This document shows, piece after piece, positions 33,134-41,697 of a stretch of DNA of 64,000 nt (positions are counted from its first letter, which is position 1; every line of letters starts with the position of its first letter). Below the pieces are notes generated by a model that saw only the letters and a list, made by a program, of their open reading frames with translations, was not told the DNA's origin and searched no databases. This stretch comes from CAWINY01 sp963837635 (GTDB taxonomy: Bacteria; Acidobacteriota; Terriglobia; Terriglobales; Acidobacteriaceae). The DNA is taken from assembly GCA_963837635.1 (NCBI GenBank), contig CAWINY010000007.1, positions 1,116,001 to 1,180,000 on the forward strand, in the 5' to 3' direction. Both the position numbers and the translations under genes were made by a program.

Positions 33134-34180
33134 TTACGACGCCAGAGAAGGTGACGTCACATCCTTCTTGCCCGGGCTGAGACGCTTCTGCATCGTGCTA
33201 TCGCATGCTATGGGCCAAAGTTCCTCGCTAAGCTCGCGGAATATCTTGGGATCGGAGCCTAGATGTGGAAGCTGGTGATCGGTAGTTTCGTAGAGTACTC
33301 TTTGCAGAAAATGGTTCGGAGAGGTGCACAAAGCGGAAACGCTGCTTGCGGCGGCCGCCATATACCGCCCCCGAGCAAGGTTGATGTTCAGAGCGCGAAG
33401 GTGGCATTTGAATCGAAGTTGCCGGTCATCGGCCAGGGTTGCCAATATCCCTCGTACAAAATCGAACGGCAAGGGACTCTTCCGCCACAAGTGGGAGAGC
33501 AATCGGTACTGGATGTAGCCGGTATTGTTCGCCTGCTCTCTCAGGTTGCGCGCGGATTCGCTGGCCAGATTCTGACGGAAGCCGATGGTTGCCTCCGGGA
33601 TAAGACGAATTTCGTAACCCAGAGCCATGCGCCACCACAAGTCGATGTCTTCTACGTAAAGATTGAAGCGGTAGCCACCGACGCGGATCGCCTTGCTCAC
33701 ATTCAGCGTAACCGTGGGATGGCAGATGCACAGCAGATAGCCCTCCCGGGTGATCTCTGCCATTTCCTTAGGTGTGCCGCAGGTGGAGCGGAACCGGCCG
33801 AGACATCGATCATGTGGATAATAGTCGGCCAGGGAATGAAACATGCCAGCGTCGGGGTAGCGTCGAATGAAATCCACGGTGCGCGCCAAGCGGTGAGGGT
33901 ACGCAACATCATCGGCGTCGTGCCGCGCCAGCCAGGGCGTGCGAACCTCGGCCAACATGCGGTTGAGAGTGGAGCTCAGACCTCGATGCTCCTGTGGCAG
34001 GACACGCAAGCGCGAGTCGCGAACCGAGCCGAGGTAAGCGAGGCTGTCGTCGGTCGAGCCATCGTCAATGGCAAGAATCTCGAAATCCCTATAGCTTTGG
34101 GCAAGGAGGCTGTCCAGCGCCTCGGGCAGATAGGGCATGCCATTGTAGACGGGCAGACCGATCGTAATCAGCTTGGACAT
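33134..34180 (-). CDS. family 2 glycosyltransferase
   Basis: 348 residues from the ATG at 34180, which begins directly with the GT-A nucleotide-binding strand (ITIGLPVYNGMPYLPEALDS). DDGSTDDS and the metal-binding HDADD (about 90-94) follow. The C-terminal part (FNLYVEDIDLWWRMALGYEI) contains the ED acceptor-site motif of GT2 enzymes. It overlaps the preceding gene by 13 bases. Adds one sugar of the exopolysaccharide repeat; donor unknown. Confidence 0.9.
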   Translation of the reverse strand: MSKLITIGLPVYNGMPYLPEALDSLLAQSYRDFEILAIDDGSTDDSLAYLGSVRDSRLRVLPQEHRGLSSTLNRMLAEVRTPWLARHDADDVAYPHRLARTVDFIRRYPDAGMFHSLADYYPHDRCLGRFRSTCGTPKEMAEITREGYLLCICHPTVTLNVSKAIRVGGYRFNLYVEDIDLWWRMALGYEIRLIPEATIGFRQNLASESARNLREQANNTGYIQYRLLSHLWRKSPLPFDFVRGILATLADDRQLRFKCHLRALNINLARGRYMAAAASSVSALCTSPNHFLQRVLYETTDHQLPHLGSDPKIFRELSEELWPIACDSTMQKRLSPGKKDVTSPSLAS

Positions 34181-35091
34181 GATAGTTGGACCGGCAATCC
34201 AGACCGGTGCCGCACGAGGCGGCGCAGCCAGCGCGGCGCCAGCCACAGGCCGAGAAACAGTATCAGGTGAAATAAGGTAGGGTCCGCGTGCAACGCCTCC
34301 GCGAGCAACGGCATGCACGCCCGCCATGCATGCTGGCGAGCAGCCTGAGGAGCGACTTGGGTGACGATGAATCCCGAATAGGCCCGCCCGGTGATCTGAG
34401 GGCGGAGTTCCCGAATCCAGTCGTAGGAGAGGTGCCAGTCGGGACTGGTGCTGACGCTGTCTCCATCGGCCAGGTTCCAGATCGCCAGCGGTTGCGGGAC
34501 GAACTCCAGGTGCACATCAGGACGAGAGGTCACGCGTAGAACCCATTCGTAGTCCTGATGCCTCCGCAGGCCGGATCGGAAGGGTACTTCCAGCAATAGC
34601 CATCGGGGTGCGACCAGGGTTGTAGTCTGGAGTAACCCCTCCCCGTAGGCCCAGGAAGAGCGCGACAACAGGTACTCGCAGAGCGGCGGGCGGGGCAGCT
34701 TGCGCGGCCAGACCAGCTGCTTGCCCGCCGTCCGCACCAGCATCTGGCTGGCAACCACCACTGGAGCGGGTCCTGCTACGTAGCGCATTTGGGTTGCGAT
34801 CTTGTGCGGCAGCCATTCGTCGTCATCATCGAGGAACGCGATCCATTCTCCGTGTGCGGCCTCGACGCCGGCATTGCGCGCATCCGAACCGCCGAGGCGA
34901 GAGGGGAGTTTGATAACTCGCATCCGGCTGTCATGAACTGAATTCAGCGCGGTCTCCGTTGCCGCATCCGGGCCGTCGATAATCACAACCACTTCCATGT
35001 GGGGATAAGTCTGTGCCAACGCGCTCCCTACGGCGCGTAAGACGAGTTCCGGGCGGTTGTGCGTAGGAATTACCGCGGTGACCACTGGCAT
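34168..35091 (-). CDS. family 2 glycosyltransferase
   Basis: 307 residues; the ATG at 35091 was chosen because the GT-A strand VVTAVIPTHNRPELVLRAVG starts at once (GTG 35133 is the longer choice). IIDGPD and FLDDDDEW carry the donor and metal sites. The C-terminal half includes HQDYEWVLR, the acceptor-side motif. Coupled with its neighbours by overlaps, in the same operon. Donor sugar unknown. Confidence 0.88.
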   Translation of the reverse strand: MPVVTAVIPTHNRPELVLRAVGSALAQTYPHMEVVVIIDGPDAATETALNSVHDSRMRVIKLPSRLGGSDARNAGVEAAHGEWIAFLDDDDEWLPHKIATQMRYVAGPAPVVVASQMLVRTAGKQLVWPRKLPRPPLCEYLLSRSSWAYGEGLLQTTTLVAPRWLLLEVPFRSGLRRHQDYEWVLRVTSRPDVHLEFVPQPLAIWNLADGDSVSTSPDWHLSYDWIRELRPQITGRAYSGFIVTQVAPQAARQHAWRACMPLLAEALHADPTLFHLILFLGLWLAPRWLRRLVRHRSGLPVQLSCPS

Positions 35092-35125
35092 GGTGTCGCT
35101 GCTCTGGAGTGGTGTAGAAGTGATG

Positions 35126-36064
35126 CTAGTCACCAGAACTATTGGTGTACTCGTTGTAACTGATGCCCAGGCATGCCAGGATCATGCCCAGTCCGTTCGA
35201 GGCGCGCTGGAGCGCTCGAACAGCCCTATGCCGAGGGCCTGCAATCGTAAACGGTACCGCGGCTAGGCCCTTGACTATGCGGGCTGCACCATGGATAGCC
35301 GCGCTGAGGACCAGGCGCGGAGAACTCTTAATCAACCGCTGCATGCGGACATTGCTGTTCCCGATACGCAAGGCACGCCGCAGCAGCCATCGCAAGCCTG
35401 CGCGTGCCGGGGAAATCGTTTCGCGTACGATCGCCTCGTCCGCCCATACTATTTTTCTTCCCTGGTGCTGCAAGCAAATAAAGAAGTGGGTATCTTCCCC
35501 GCCGGATGCCGCCAGTGCCGGATGGAACGGCTCATCCATGCCGTCAAAGACCTTGCGTCGAAGCAGCACGTTCCCCGTCCGAGCCTCCAATGCGTCCAGC
35601 CTTTCTCCTGTGCGATGCCGGGGGCGCTCGAAATACCCGCCATCGCGGACCCAATCGGGAACGACGCCGGTGAAGACCGGAAGTACCGGTCCGCAGACTA
35701 CGTCGGCATCATGGCGCAGCAAGACGGATATCAATTCATCCAGCCAATGTTCTTCCGGAAGTTCGTCATCATCGATGAATGCGATGAGCTGAGCATCGGC
35801 GCTACCGGCGATGGCCGCATTGCGAGCATGGGAAATACCACGGTGAGGCTCATGGCAATAGGCGATTAGGAACGGTAGACGCGCCCTATGCCGTTCGCAC
35901 ACCACCTTGGCCGAGCCATCCGGATTGTTGTCGGCTACCACGACTTTTAGGCGGAGAGCCAGGCTATGCGCAAATTTCAGGCTGCCGATGCCGCTAAGAA
36001 GTTGGTCCAGTCCTTGCGGACGAGAGAAGGTGGTGATGCAGATAGCTACAGTGGTGGGTTGCAT
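35126..36064 (-). CDS. family 2 glycosyltransferase
   Basis: 312 residues from the ATG at 36064 (GTG 36091 also possible). TTVAICITTFSRPQGLDQLL opens the GT-A fold; VVVADNNPDGSA and FIDDDELPEEHWLDEL hold the donor and metal-binding residues. The middle ASGGEDTHFFICLQHQG is the acceptor motif. The C-terminal 90 residues are amphipathic and basic, with WLLRRALRIGNSNVRMQ, suggesting membrane association. Similar proteins are annotated as sugar transferases in exopolysaccharide loci. Confidence 0.88.
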   Translation of the reverse strand: MQPTTVAICITTFSRPQGLDQLLSGIGSLKFAHSLALRLKVVVADNNPDGSAKVVCERHRARLPFLIAYCHEPHRGISHARNAAIAGSADAQLIAFIDDDELPEEHWLDELISVLLRHDADVVCGPVLPVFTGVVPDWVRDGGYFERPRHRTGERLDALEARTGNVLLRRKVFDGMDEPFHPALAASGGEDTHFFICLQHQGRKIVWADEAIVRETISPARAGLRWLLRRALRIGNSNVRMQRLIKSSPRLVLSAAIHGAARIVKGLAAVPFTIAGPRHRAVRALQRASNGLGMILACLGISYNEYTNSSGD

Positions 36065-36108
36065 CGCGTCGGTGATTTGGCGGCACGGCACGAGGGTTCC
36101 GAATGAGA

Positions 36109-37305
36109 CTAAGGCGTGCTCTCGTTGAATCGAGAGCCTTGGTCGGCCAATGCCGTCACGTACAACACCCAGAAAATGCTATTGGCCCGCAGAATGTTAC
36201 TTTCTCCCAGGTTGTAAACCAGCATGAACGCGAGATAGAGCAAGGGCCATGCGGCCGATGAATCGAAACGGTACTCCCGCACCGCCGTGCGCAAGCGGGC
36301 AGCCCAGCCAACGGCGAACACTCCAAGACCGGAAAAACCCAGGTCCAAGCAAAGATCGAGATAGCCGTTGTGCGCGTGCGGCGCGAGAAAACTCACTTGG
36401 CTCATAATAAGACTCGATGGGCCGTTAAGACCCATCCAAAACGAGTTGAAACCATATCCCAACCAAGGCTTCTGCAGGATGGCCAACCATGCAGACTGCC
36501 AGAGCTGGGTACGCCCGGTCAGGGTGACGTCACGGCCAATCATGAGCAAGGCCGCATCCGCGTTCTCCAAGGCGAACGCGGCGCACGCGGTACCGGCCAG
36601 CACGATAGCGATGAAGATCGGCACCGCTGTCGTTGGATTTACCCTCAGCAAAGAATTCATCAATACAACCACCAGAAACAGAAGAAGGGCGATGAGCGCA
36701 CCTCGGGAGCCCGACATCAGCAGCACGGCCAAGCAGGACGAGACCCCCGCCCCGCGCAGGAGGCGTGCGAAGCCTCCCTCCCCGGAGCAAAGCAGGAACG
36801 CAATCCCGCCCAGTACCATGAAGCGGCCCAAGCTATTTTTCTGGGGGAAGACGCCGCACCAATCTCCGCTGAAAGGGTCGATTCCATAGCTGGGATAGAG
36901 AACGGCGGCAGCGGCGCTCAATGCTGCCAGCAGCCCGGCGACGATGCACAGTAGCCGCAGTTGTTGGTCGCGGCGATAGGCCGCCGCGAAATAGGCGCCG
37001 AACATCGTGGTTCCCAGCACCACCACCCCTTTGCGCAACGTCAGCAGCGGATATTCCGACCATACGGCAGAACATAGGGCCATCCCTGCGAGCAGCAATG
37101 CCCACCTGCTATTCCGCAGCCCCCGCACAAACGAGCCCCAGTGCCGCAGGGTGAAGAATGCCGCGATGGCGTACACAGCCGTTTGCAGCAGCAGCATGCG
37201 CGTGTCCCCCTGAGTTGGATCGGGGAGGACCTCATGCGGAGAAAATGCTGCGCTGAAGTAAATCAGGGCGGAGACAACGTAAATCTGTTCGACAAGTCGA
37301 AGCAC
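36109..37305 (-). CDS. O-antigen polymerase/ligase-family membrane protein (Wzy-like)
   Basis: 398 residues with about ten membrane segments and a large loop. The Wzy_C (PF04932-like) region is visible: GVFPQKNSLGRFM (about 150-163), MSGSRGALIALLLFLVV, GRTQLWQSAWLAILQKPWLG, and FLAPHAHNGYLDLCLDLGFSG with the conserved HxHN-like motif. Wzy enzymes polymerise lipid-linked repeat units in the periplasm. Start is a GTG at 37305. It ends 5 bases after the Wzx stop upstream in the operon. A second, damaged polymerase lies at 52469. Confidence 0.88.
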   Translation of the reverse strand: MLRLVEQIYVVSALIYFSAAFSPHEVLPDPTQGDTRMLLLQTAVYAIAAFFTLRHWGSFVRGLRNSRWALLLAGMALCSAVWSEYPLLTLRKGVVVLGTTMFGAYFAAAYRRDQQLRLLCIVAGLLAALSAAAAVLYPSYGIDPFSGDWCGVFPQKNSLGRFMVLGGIAFLLCSGEGGFARLLRGAGVSSCLAVLLMSGSRGALIALLLFLVVVLMNSLLRVNPTTAVPIFIAIVLAGTACAAFALENADAALLMIGRDVTLTGRTQLWQSAWLAILQKPWLGYGFNSFWMGLNGPSSLIMSQVSFLAPHAHNGYLDLCLDLGFSGLGVFAVGWAARLRTAVREYRFDSSAAWPLLYLAFMLVYNLGESNILRANSIFWVLYVTALADQGSRFNESTP

Positions 37306-37310
37306 GAAAG

Positions 37311-38600
37311 TCAGTCCGCAATAGCCAAAACACTGTCCGGAGATTCACATACCCGCACAGCGCGTGACCGCGCACGAAGCAGCACAACCGAGGTCCACAA
37401 ACTGAGCGCCAACAAGCTATCGGAAGCCAAACTGCTCCACGCCGCGCCGCGCCAGGAATAAGCCCGGATCATCCACAGATTGAGTGAGACGTTGAACAGG
37501 GCAATCGAGATCTGAATCAGGCTGCGCAGGCCTTGGTAGCCTGCGCCGGTCAGCGAATCGGCTGCGAAGTAGTGTAGCGTCTTGAGCACAGGCAGCAAGG
37601 CAAGCCAGCGCAGAGCCGCAGCGGTGCCAGCGTATTCCGAACCAAGGACATGCGGGACAACGGGGGCAGCCATCAGCATTGCCGCAGCGACCAGCACCGC
37701 GTAGGCTGCCGGCCGGGAAAGCAGGCGGCGCGCATACCGGATGGTTTCGCCGATCCCTTGTTGCCCGCTGCGGAAGAAGCCGGGATAGGCAGCGTAGAGA
37801 AGCGAACGCACCGGGATGAACGCCACGTCGATCAGCCGGTACGCCGCGGTGTAGATGCCGGCAGCCTCCAGGGTCGCCATCCGGGCCAGCATGGTTTTGT
37901 CGATGTCGTTATAGATGGTCTGCGCCGAGAGGCCGGTTGAGAAATAGAAGCCCTCGCGCAGTTCGCCCTGCAGGCCGCGAAGCTGGGTGAAATCAGGCCA
38001 GCCAAGTTTCACAACCATGCACGTGATCGCGACGATCGCGCACAGCAGGGATGTCAGCAGATATGCTCCTGACCAGGCGATTAGAGTGGGACGCCGCAGG
38101 AGGACAATCACGCCGATGCCTAACAGCCGGCTCAGGCTGGCGAAAAGGTTAAGGTTGGCCGTCCATCCCAGTCGTTCGACGGCCTGAAAAGCCCAGCCGG
38201 CTAGGTTGACGGGCTGATATACAACCAGATCGGAGACGATCACCAAGAGAACCACCGCCAGCGGAATACTTCCCGGCAATGCCAGCCGGCAGGCTGGAAT
38301 CAGTGCCAAGGAAAACGCTACTCCGGAGCCCATCGTCAGCAGTAAGGAGTTTCCCAACCATTGTGGCAACTGGCGAGGATCGCGGGCCACGTTCTTGATC
38401 ATGAGTTGGCCCGTGCCATTTCCCACAAACGGTGCGCCGATCGCTGCTATCGCCGTAACTGCCACGAAGCTGCCGTACTGCCTGGGACCCAGGTTGCGTG
38501 CCATCAGAATAAAGTAGAGCCCCTGGATCAGCAGCTTCCCGCTCTGTCCCAGGAGCATCCACCCGGCGTTGCGCCGCAAGGATGGCAATGGAGTCGGCAT
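37311..38600 (-). CDS. Wzx-like polysaccharide flippase
   Basis: 429 residues with about 12 membrane segments and the MATE/MOP-type N-terminus (LRRNAGWMLLGQSGKLLIQGLYFILMAR). Polysacc_synt features include GPRQYGSFVAVTAIAAIGAPF and, near the middle, YNDIDKTMLARMATLEAAGIYTAAYRL, the family signature. It would flip undecaprenyl-linked repeat units across the inner membrane. It stands directly upstream of the Wzy-like gene. One of two flippases in this locus (the other at 54574). Confidence 0.9.
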   Translation of the reverse strand: MPTPLPSLRRNAGWMLLGQSGKLLIQGLYFILMARNLGPRQYGSFVAVTAIAAIGAPFVGNGTGQLMIKNVARDPRQLPQWLGNSLLLTMGSGVAFSLALIPACRLALPGSIPLAVVLLVIVSDLVVYQPVNLAGWAFQAVERLGWTANLNLFASLSRLLGIGVIVLLRRPTLIAWSGAYLLTSLLCAIVAITCMVVKLGWPDFTQLRGLQGELREGFYFSTGLSAQTIYNDIDKTMLARMATLEAAGIYTAAYRLIDVAFIPVRSLLYAAYPGFFRSGQQGIGETIRYARRLLSRPAAYAVLVAAAMLMAAPVVPHVLGSEYAGTAAALRWLALLPVLKTLHYFAADSLTGAGYQGLRSLIQISIALFNVSLNLWMIRAYSWRGAAWSSLASDSLLALSLWTSVVLLRARSRAVRVCESPDSVLAIAD

Positions 38601-38966
38601 TCAGAAGGTCTCCGGGCTAGGCAAGGCTTCGCCAACGCCACTTAGCACTCAGATTTCCACAGGACGGAGAGGCTGCGGGGGCGGAAAAAACCGGCCTTGC
38701 AGCCCGAAGTAATCTGCCGTTCCTGTAGAGACCCGAGCCCGACCGTAGCCGTTGCGGCGCAGTTAAGTGCCGCGACGTACAAGTGTGAGCTAATCTGCGG
38801 GCCGCGTAGTTTGCTGGAGTACCCGCTCGAGCATCCCGCGCGGCCGCTGCATCACTTGAGTGCCACGCATTGTGCCAGTACTAAGCAGGGATGAGGTGGG
38901 AATTAAGATTTTGTTCTGCTTTTGGAACTCCCGAAATGGCACTTCAATAGAAATAATAAGGGATCT
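38601..38966. other. intergenic region upstream of the wzx-wzy operon
   Basis: 366 bases without a gene between rmlC and wzx (both minus strand), and the longest gap in the locus besides 45.0-45.3 kb. Likely contains the promoter of the downstream glycosyltransferase operon. No confident -35/-10 pair was picked. Confidence 0.4.
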
Positions 38967-39506
38967 TTAAAAGTATTCCGCATCGCGGAAGCGGACGCCT
39001 TGGGCATCTTTGGCGGAGAGGATCGGATTGCTCTGGATCGGCCACATGATGTTCAAGTCGGGGTCATTCCAGAGAATGGTGCGTTCGGCAGCGGGATCCC
39101 AGTAGTCGGTCACCTTGTACAAGAATTCGGCCGGCCCCTTGGTGACCAGAAAACCATGAGCGAAGCCCGGCGGAATCCACAGCAGGTTCTTGTTTTCCGC
39201 CGAGAGCAGCGCACTTACCCACTTGCCGAAGGTAGGCGAATGTTTGCGCAAGTCCACGGCGACGTCGAAGACTTCGCCCGCCGTCACCCGCACCAGCTTG
39301 CCCTGCACATGCCCGACCTGGTAATGCAAACCCCGCAAGACATGGGTTGCCGAAACGGAGTGGTTATCTTGCACAAAGTGGTCGGGAATTCCCCAGCCAG
39401 TCAGTCCGCGCTGGTTGTAGCTTTCAAAAAAAAAGCCCCGCTCATCTTCAAAGATGCGGGGAGCAATCAGGAGAACCTCAGGAATTTCCAGCGGGATCGC
39501 CTTCAT
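38967..39506 (-). CDS. rmlC: dTDP-4-dehydrorhamnose 3,5-epimerase RmlC
   Basis: 179 residues, the usual RmlC length. It epimerises dTDP-4-dehydro-6-deoxyglucose at C3 and C5. Cupin signature: EDERGFFFESYNQ (about 21-33), QDNHSVSATHVLRGLHYQ with the catalytic His, VAVDLRKHSPTFG, then WIPPGFAHGFLV, and YKVTDYWDPAAERTILWND. The ATG at 39506 overlaps the rmlA stop by 4 bases. An intrinsic-terminator-like hairpin with nine T lies inside the early coding region (39426-39461). No rmlD is in the window, so the final reductase must be elsewhere if rhamnose is made. Confidence 0.95.
   Translation of the reverse strand: MKAIPLEIPEVLLIAPRIFEDERGFFFESYNQRGLTGWGIPDHFVQDNHSVSATHVLRGLHYQVGHVQGKLVRVTAGEVFDVAVDLRKHSPTFGKWVSALLSAENKNLLWIPPGFAHGFLVTKGPAEFLYKVTDYWDPAAERTILWNDPDLNIMWPIQSNPILSAKDAQGVRFRDAEYF
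39426..39461 (-). terminator. terminator-like hairpin inside rmlC
   Basis: On the transcribed sense: CCCCGC-ATCTT-TG-AAGAT-GA-GCGGGG (11 paired bases with a 2-base bulge) directly followed by C and nine T. It lies within codons for IFEDERGFFFE. It has the form of a rho-independent terminator in the sense direction and could attenuate the distal operon. Function is inferred. Confidence 0.6.
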
Positions 39507-40432
39507 GACCGCGCAACCGGGGTGGTGGCTTCTTCCAGCACTTGAGCGAGATAATGCCCATAAGCACTCTTCGCATACTGACCGGCAAGAACCTCGAACT
39601 GCGCGGCGTCGATGTAGCCTTGGCGGAAGGCGATCTCCTCCGGGGAAGCCACGATCTGACCCTGGCGATGCTGGATGGTCTGGATGAAGAGACTGGCATC
39701 GAGCAGCGATTCGTGAGTGCCGGTATCGAGCCAAGCGTAGCCGCGGCCCATGATTTCCACGTGCAGGTCGCCGCGCTCCAGGTAGCGGCGGTTGACGTCG
39801 GTAATCTCCAGTTCGCCGCGTGCCGAGGGCCGTATCCTGTGGGCGATCTCGACCACGTCGTTCGCATAAAAATAGAGGCCCGTCACGGCATACTTGGACT
39901 TCGGGTGTTTCGGCTTCTCCTCGATGCTCAGCGCCCGCCCGTCAGCCCCGAATTCCACCACGCCATAGCGCTCGGGATCGGTTACCCGGTAGGCAAACAC
40001 GGTAGCTCCGGTCGGACGCAGCGCCGCCCGCTTGAGCAACTCCGCCATGCTGTGTCCGTAGAAGAGATTGTCGCCCAGCACCAGTGCGCAGCGGCGGTCG
40101 CCGATAAAGCTTTCGCCAATCAGGAACGATTGCGCCAGGCCGTCGGGCGAGGGCTGCACGGCATACGACAGCTCCAGCCCCCACTGGTTTCCATTCCCGA
40201 GCAGCGAGGCGAAGCGCGGCGTATCTTCCGGCGTGGAGATGATCAGAATCTCGCGAATCCCCGCCAACATCAGCGTTGTGAGCGGATAGTAGATCATCGG
40301 CTTGTCGTAGACCGGCAGCAACTGTTTGGAGATCGCCTGCGTTACAGGATAGAGTCGCGTACCGGCTCCGCCCGCAAGAATGATTCCCCGAACATGGCGG
40401 CCGATATCGAGCGCAGCTGAGTTTGGCGACAT
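39503..40432 (-). CDS. rmlA: glucose-1-phosphate thymidylyltransferase RmlA
   Basis: 309 residues. Makes dTDP-glucose from dTTP and glucose-1-phosphate. N-terminal nucleotidyltransferase signature GIILAGGAGTRLYPVTQAIS (about 17-36), YDKPMIYYPLTTLMLAGI, LVLGDNLFYGH (about 118-128), and ITDVNRRYLERGDLHVEIMGRGYAWLDTGTH typical of RmlA. It is preceded by rmlB (8-base gap) and overlaps rmlC by 4 bases, giving the order B-A-C. Confidence 0.96.
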   Translation of the reverse strand: MSPNSAALDIGRHVRGIILAGGAGTRLYPVTQAISKQLLPVYDKPMIYYPLTTLMLAGIREILIISTPEDTPRFASLLGNGNQWGLELSYAVQPSPDGLAQSFLIGESFIGDRRCALVLGDNLFYGHSMAELLKRAALRPTGATVFAYRVTDPERYGVVEFGADGRALSIEEKPKHPKSKYAVTGLYFYANDVVEIAHRIRPSARGELEITDVNRRYLERGDLHVEIMGRGYAWLDTGTHESLLDASLFIQTIQHRQGQIVASPEEIAFRQGYIDAAQFEVLAGQYAKSAYGHYLAQVLEEATTPVARS

Positions 40433-40439
40433 TCGTTTG

Positions 40440-41531
40440 TTATCCTTGTTTTCCTGCTTCGGCGTACTGCCGGTTACACCAGTCCTGGTATTCGCCGGTC
40501 AGCACGCTTTCCACCCACGTCATGTTGCCCAGATACCAGCCAATAGTCTTGCGCAGCCCCGAGGAGAAACTCTCCTTGGGCGACCATCCCAACTCGGTGC
40601 GCAGCTTGGTGATGTCCATCGCGTAGCGCCGATCATGGCCGGGGCGATCCTTAACGTAGGTAATCAAGGATTCATAGCTAGTTGCCGAAGGTCGAAACTC
40701 GTTCAGCAACTCACAAACGATCTTGACCACGTCGATATTGGACATCTCCTGTTCCCCGCCGATGTTGTAGGTCTCGCCCACCCGGCCCCGCGCGAGCACC
40801 GTGGCGATAGCATCGCAATGATCCTCGACATACAACCAGTCGCGCACGTTTTGGCCATCGCCGTAGACGGGCAAGGGGCGGCCGCGCAACGCGTTGAGGA
40901 TCATCAGGGGAATCAGCTTCTCCGGAAACTGCCGCGGCCCGTAATTATTGGAGCAGTTGGTGGTCAGGGCGGGCAAGCCGTAGGTGTGGAAGTAGGCGCG
41001 GACCAGATGGTCCGAGGCCGCCTTGGAAGCGGAATACGGGCTGTTAGGAGCGTAGGCAGTGCGCTCGATGAACGCAGGGTCCTGGGGCGTCAGCGATCCA
41101 TACACCTCGTCGGTTGAAACATGGAGAAAGCGAAAGCTGTCGCGCTCCGGCTCGTCCAAGCCACTCCAATAATCTCGCGCCTCCTCCAGCAGGCAGAAGG
41201 TGCCCTGGATGTTGGTGCGGATAAACTCGGCGGGGCCGAGAATTGAGCGGTCCACGTGGCTTTCCGCGGCAAAATGCACGATCGCGCGCGGTCGATGGCG
41301 GTTGAGGAGTTCGCGCATCGCGGCGCCGTCGTTGATGTCGGCGCGCACGAAAACGTGGCGCGGGTTACCGGAGGTGCTCGTCAGGTTCCGCAGATTCCCG
41401 GCATAGGTAAGCTTGTCGACATTGACCACCGCTGCATCATTCGACGCCAGCCAATGCAAGACGAAATTGGATCCAATGAAGCCGGCCCCGCCCGTAACGA
41501 GGATCGTATTCGATGGTTGATCTCTGTTCAT
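40440..41531 (-). CDS. rmlB: dTDP-glucose 4,6-dehydratase RmlB
   Basis: 363 residues from the ATG at 41531. Short-chain dehydrogenase with Rossmann motif GGAGFIGSNF near residue 15, VNVDKLTYAGNLRNL, HFAAESHVDRSI (about 90), the catalytic triad region FLHVSTDEVYG and YSASKAASDHLV (YxxxK), and NNYGPRQFPEKLIPL. Converts dTDP-glucose to dTDP-4-dehydro-6-deoxyglucose. Starts the rmlBAC unit; a 166-base gap separates it from the upstream dehydratase gene. Confidence 0.96.
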   Translation of the reverse strand: MNRDQPSNTILVTGGAGFIGSNFVLHWLASNDAAVVNVDKLTYAGNLRNLTSTSGNPRHVFVRADINDGAAMRELLNRHRPRAIVHFAAESHVDRSILGPAEFIRTNIQGTFCLLEEARDYWSGLDEPERDSFRFLHVSTDEVYGSLTPQDPAFIERTAYAPNSPYSASKAASDHLVRAYFHTYGLPALTTNCSNNYGPRQFPEKLIPLMILNALRGRPLPVYGDGQNVRDWLYVEDHCDAIATVLARGRVGETYNIGGEQEMSNIDVVKIVCELLNEFRPSATSYESLITYVKDRPGHDRRYAMDITKLRTELGWSPKESFSSGLRKTIGWYLGNMTWVESVLTGEYQDWCNRQYAEAGKQG

Positions 41532-41697
41532 GGGCAAACATTAGCACCGGCATCGCACGCATATCTTTTTGAAACCATTGCTGATGGCCCCGATTATGAC
41601 CCAGTCCAAGCGGAATTGGCAACTTTTCTTCAACGGGTTGGAGGGGACGGAGCGGCTAATAGCAAGAATAGCGAAGGCAAGGGATCGTTCCTTTTGT

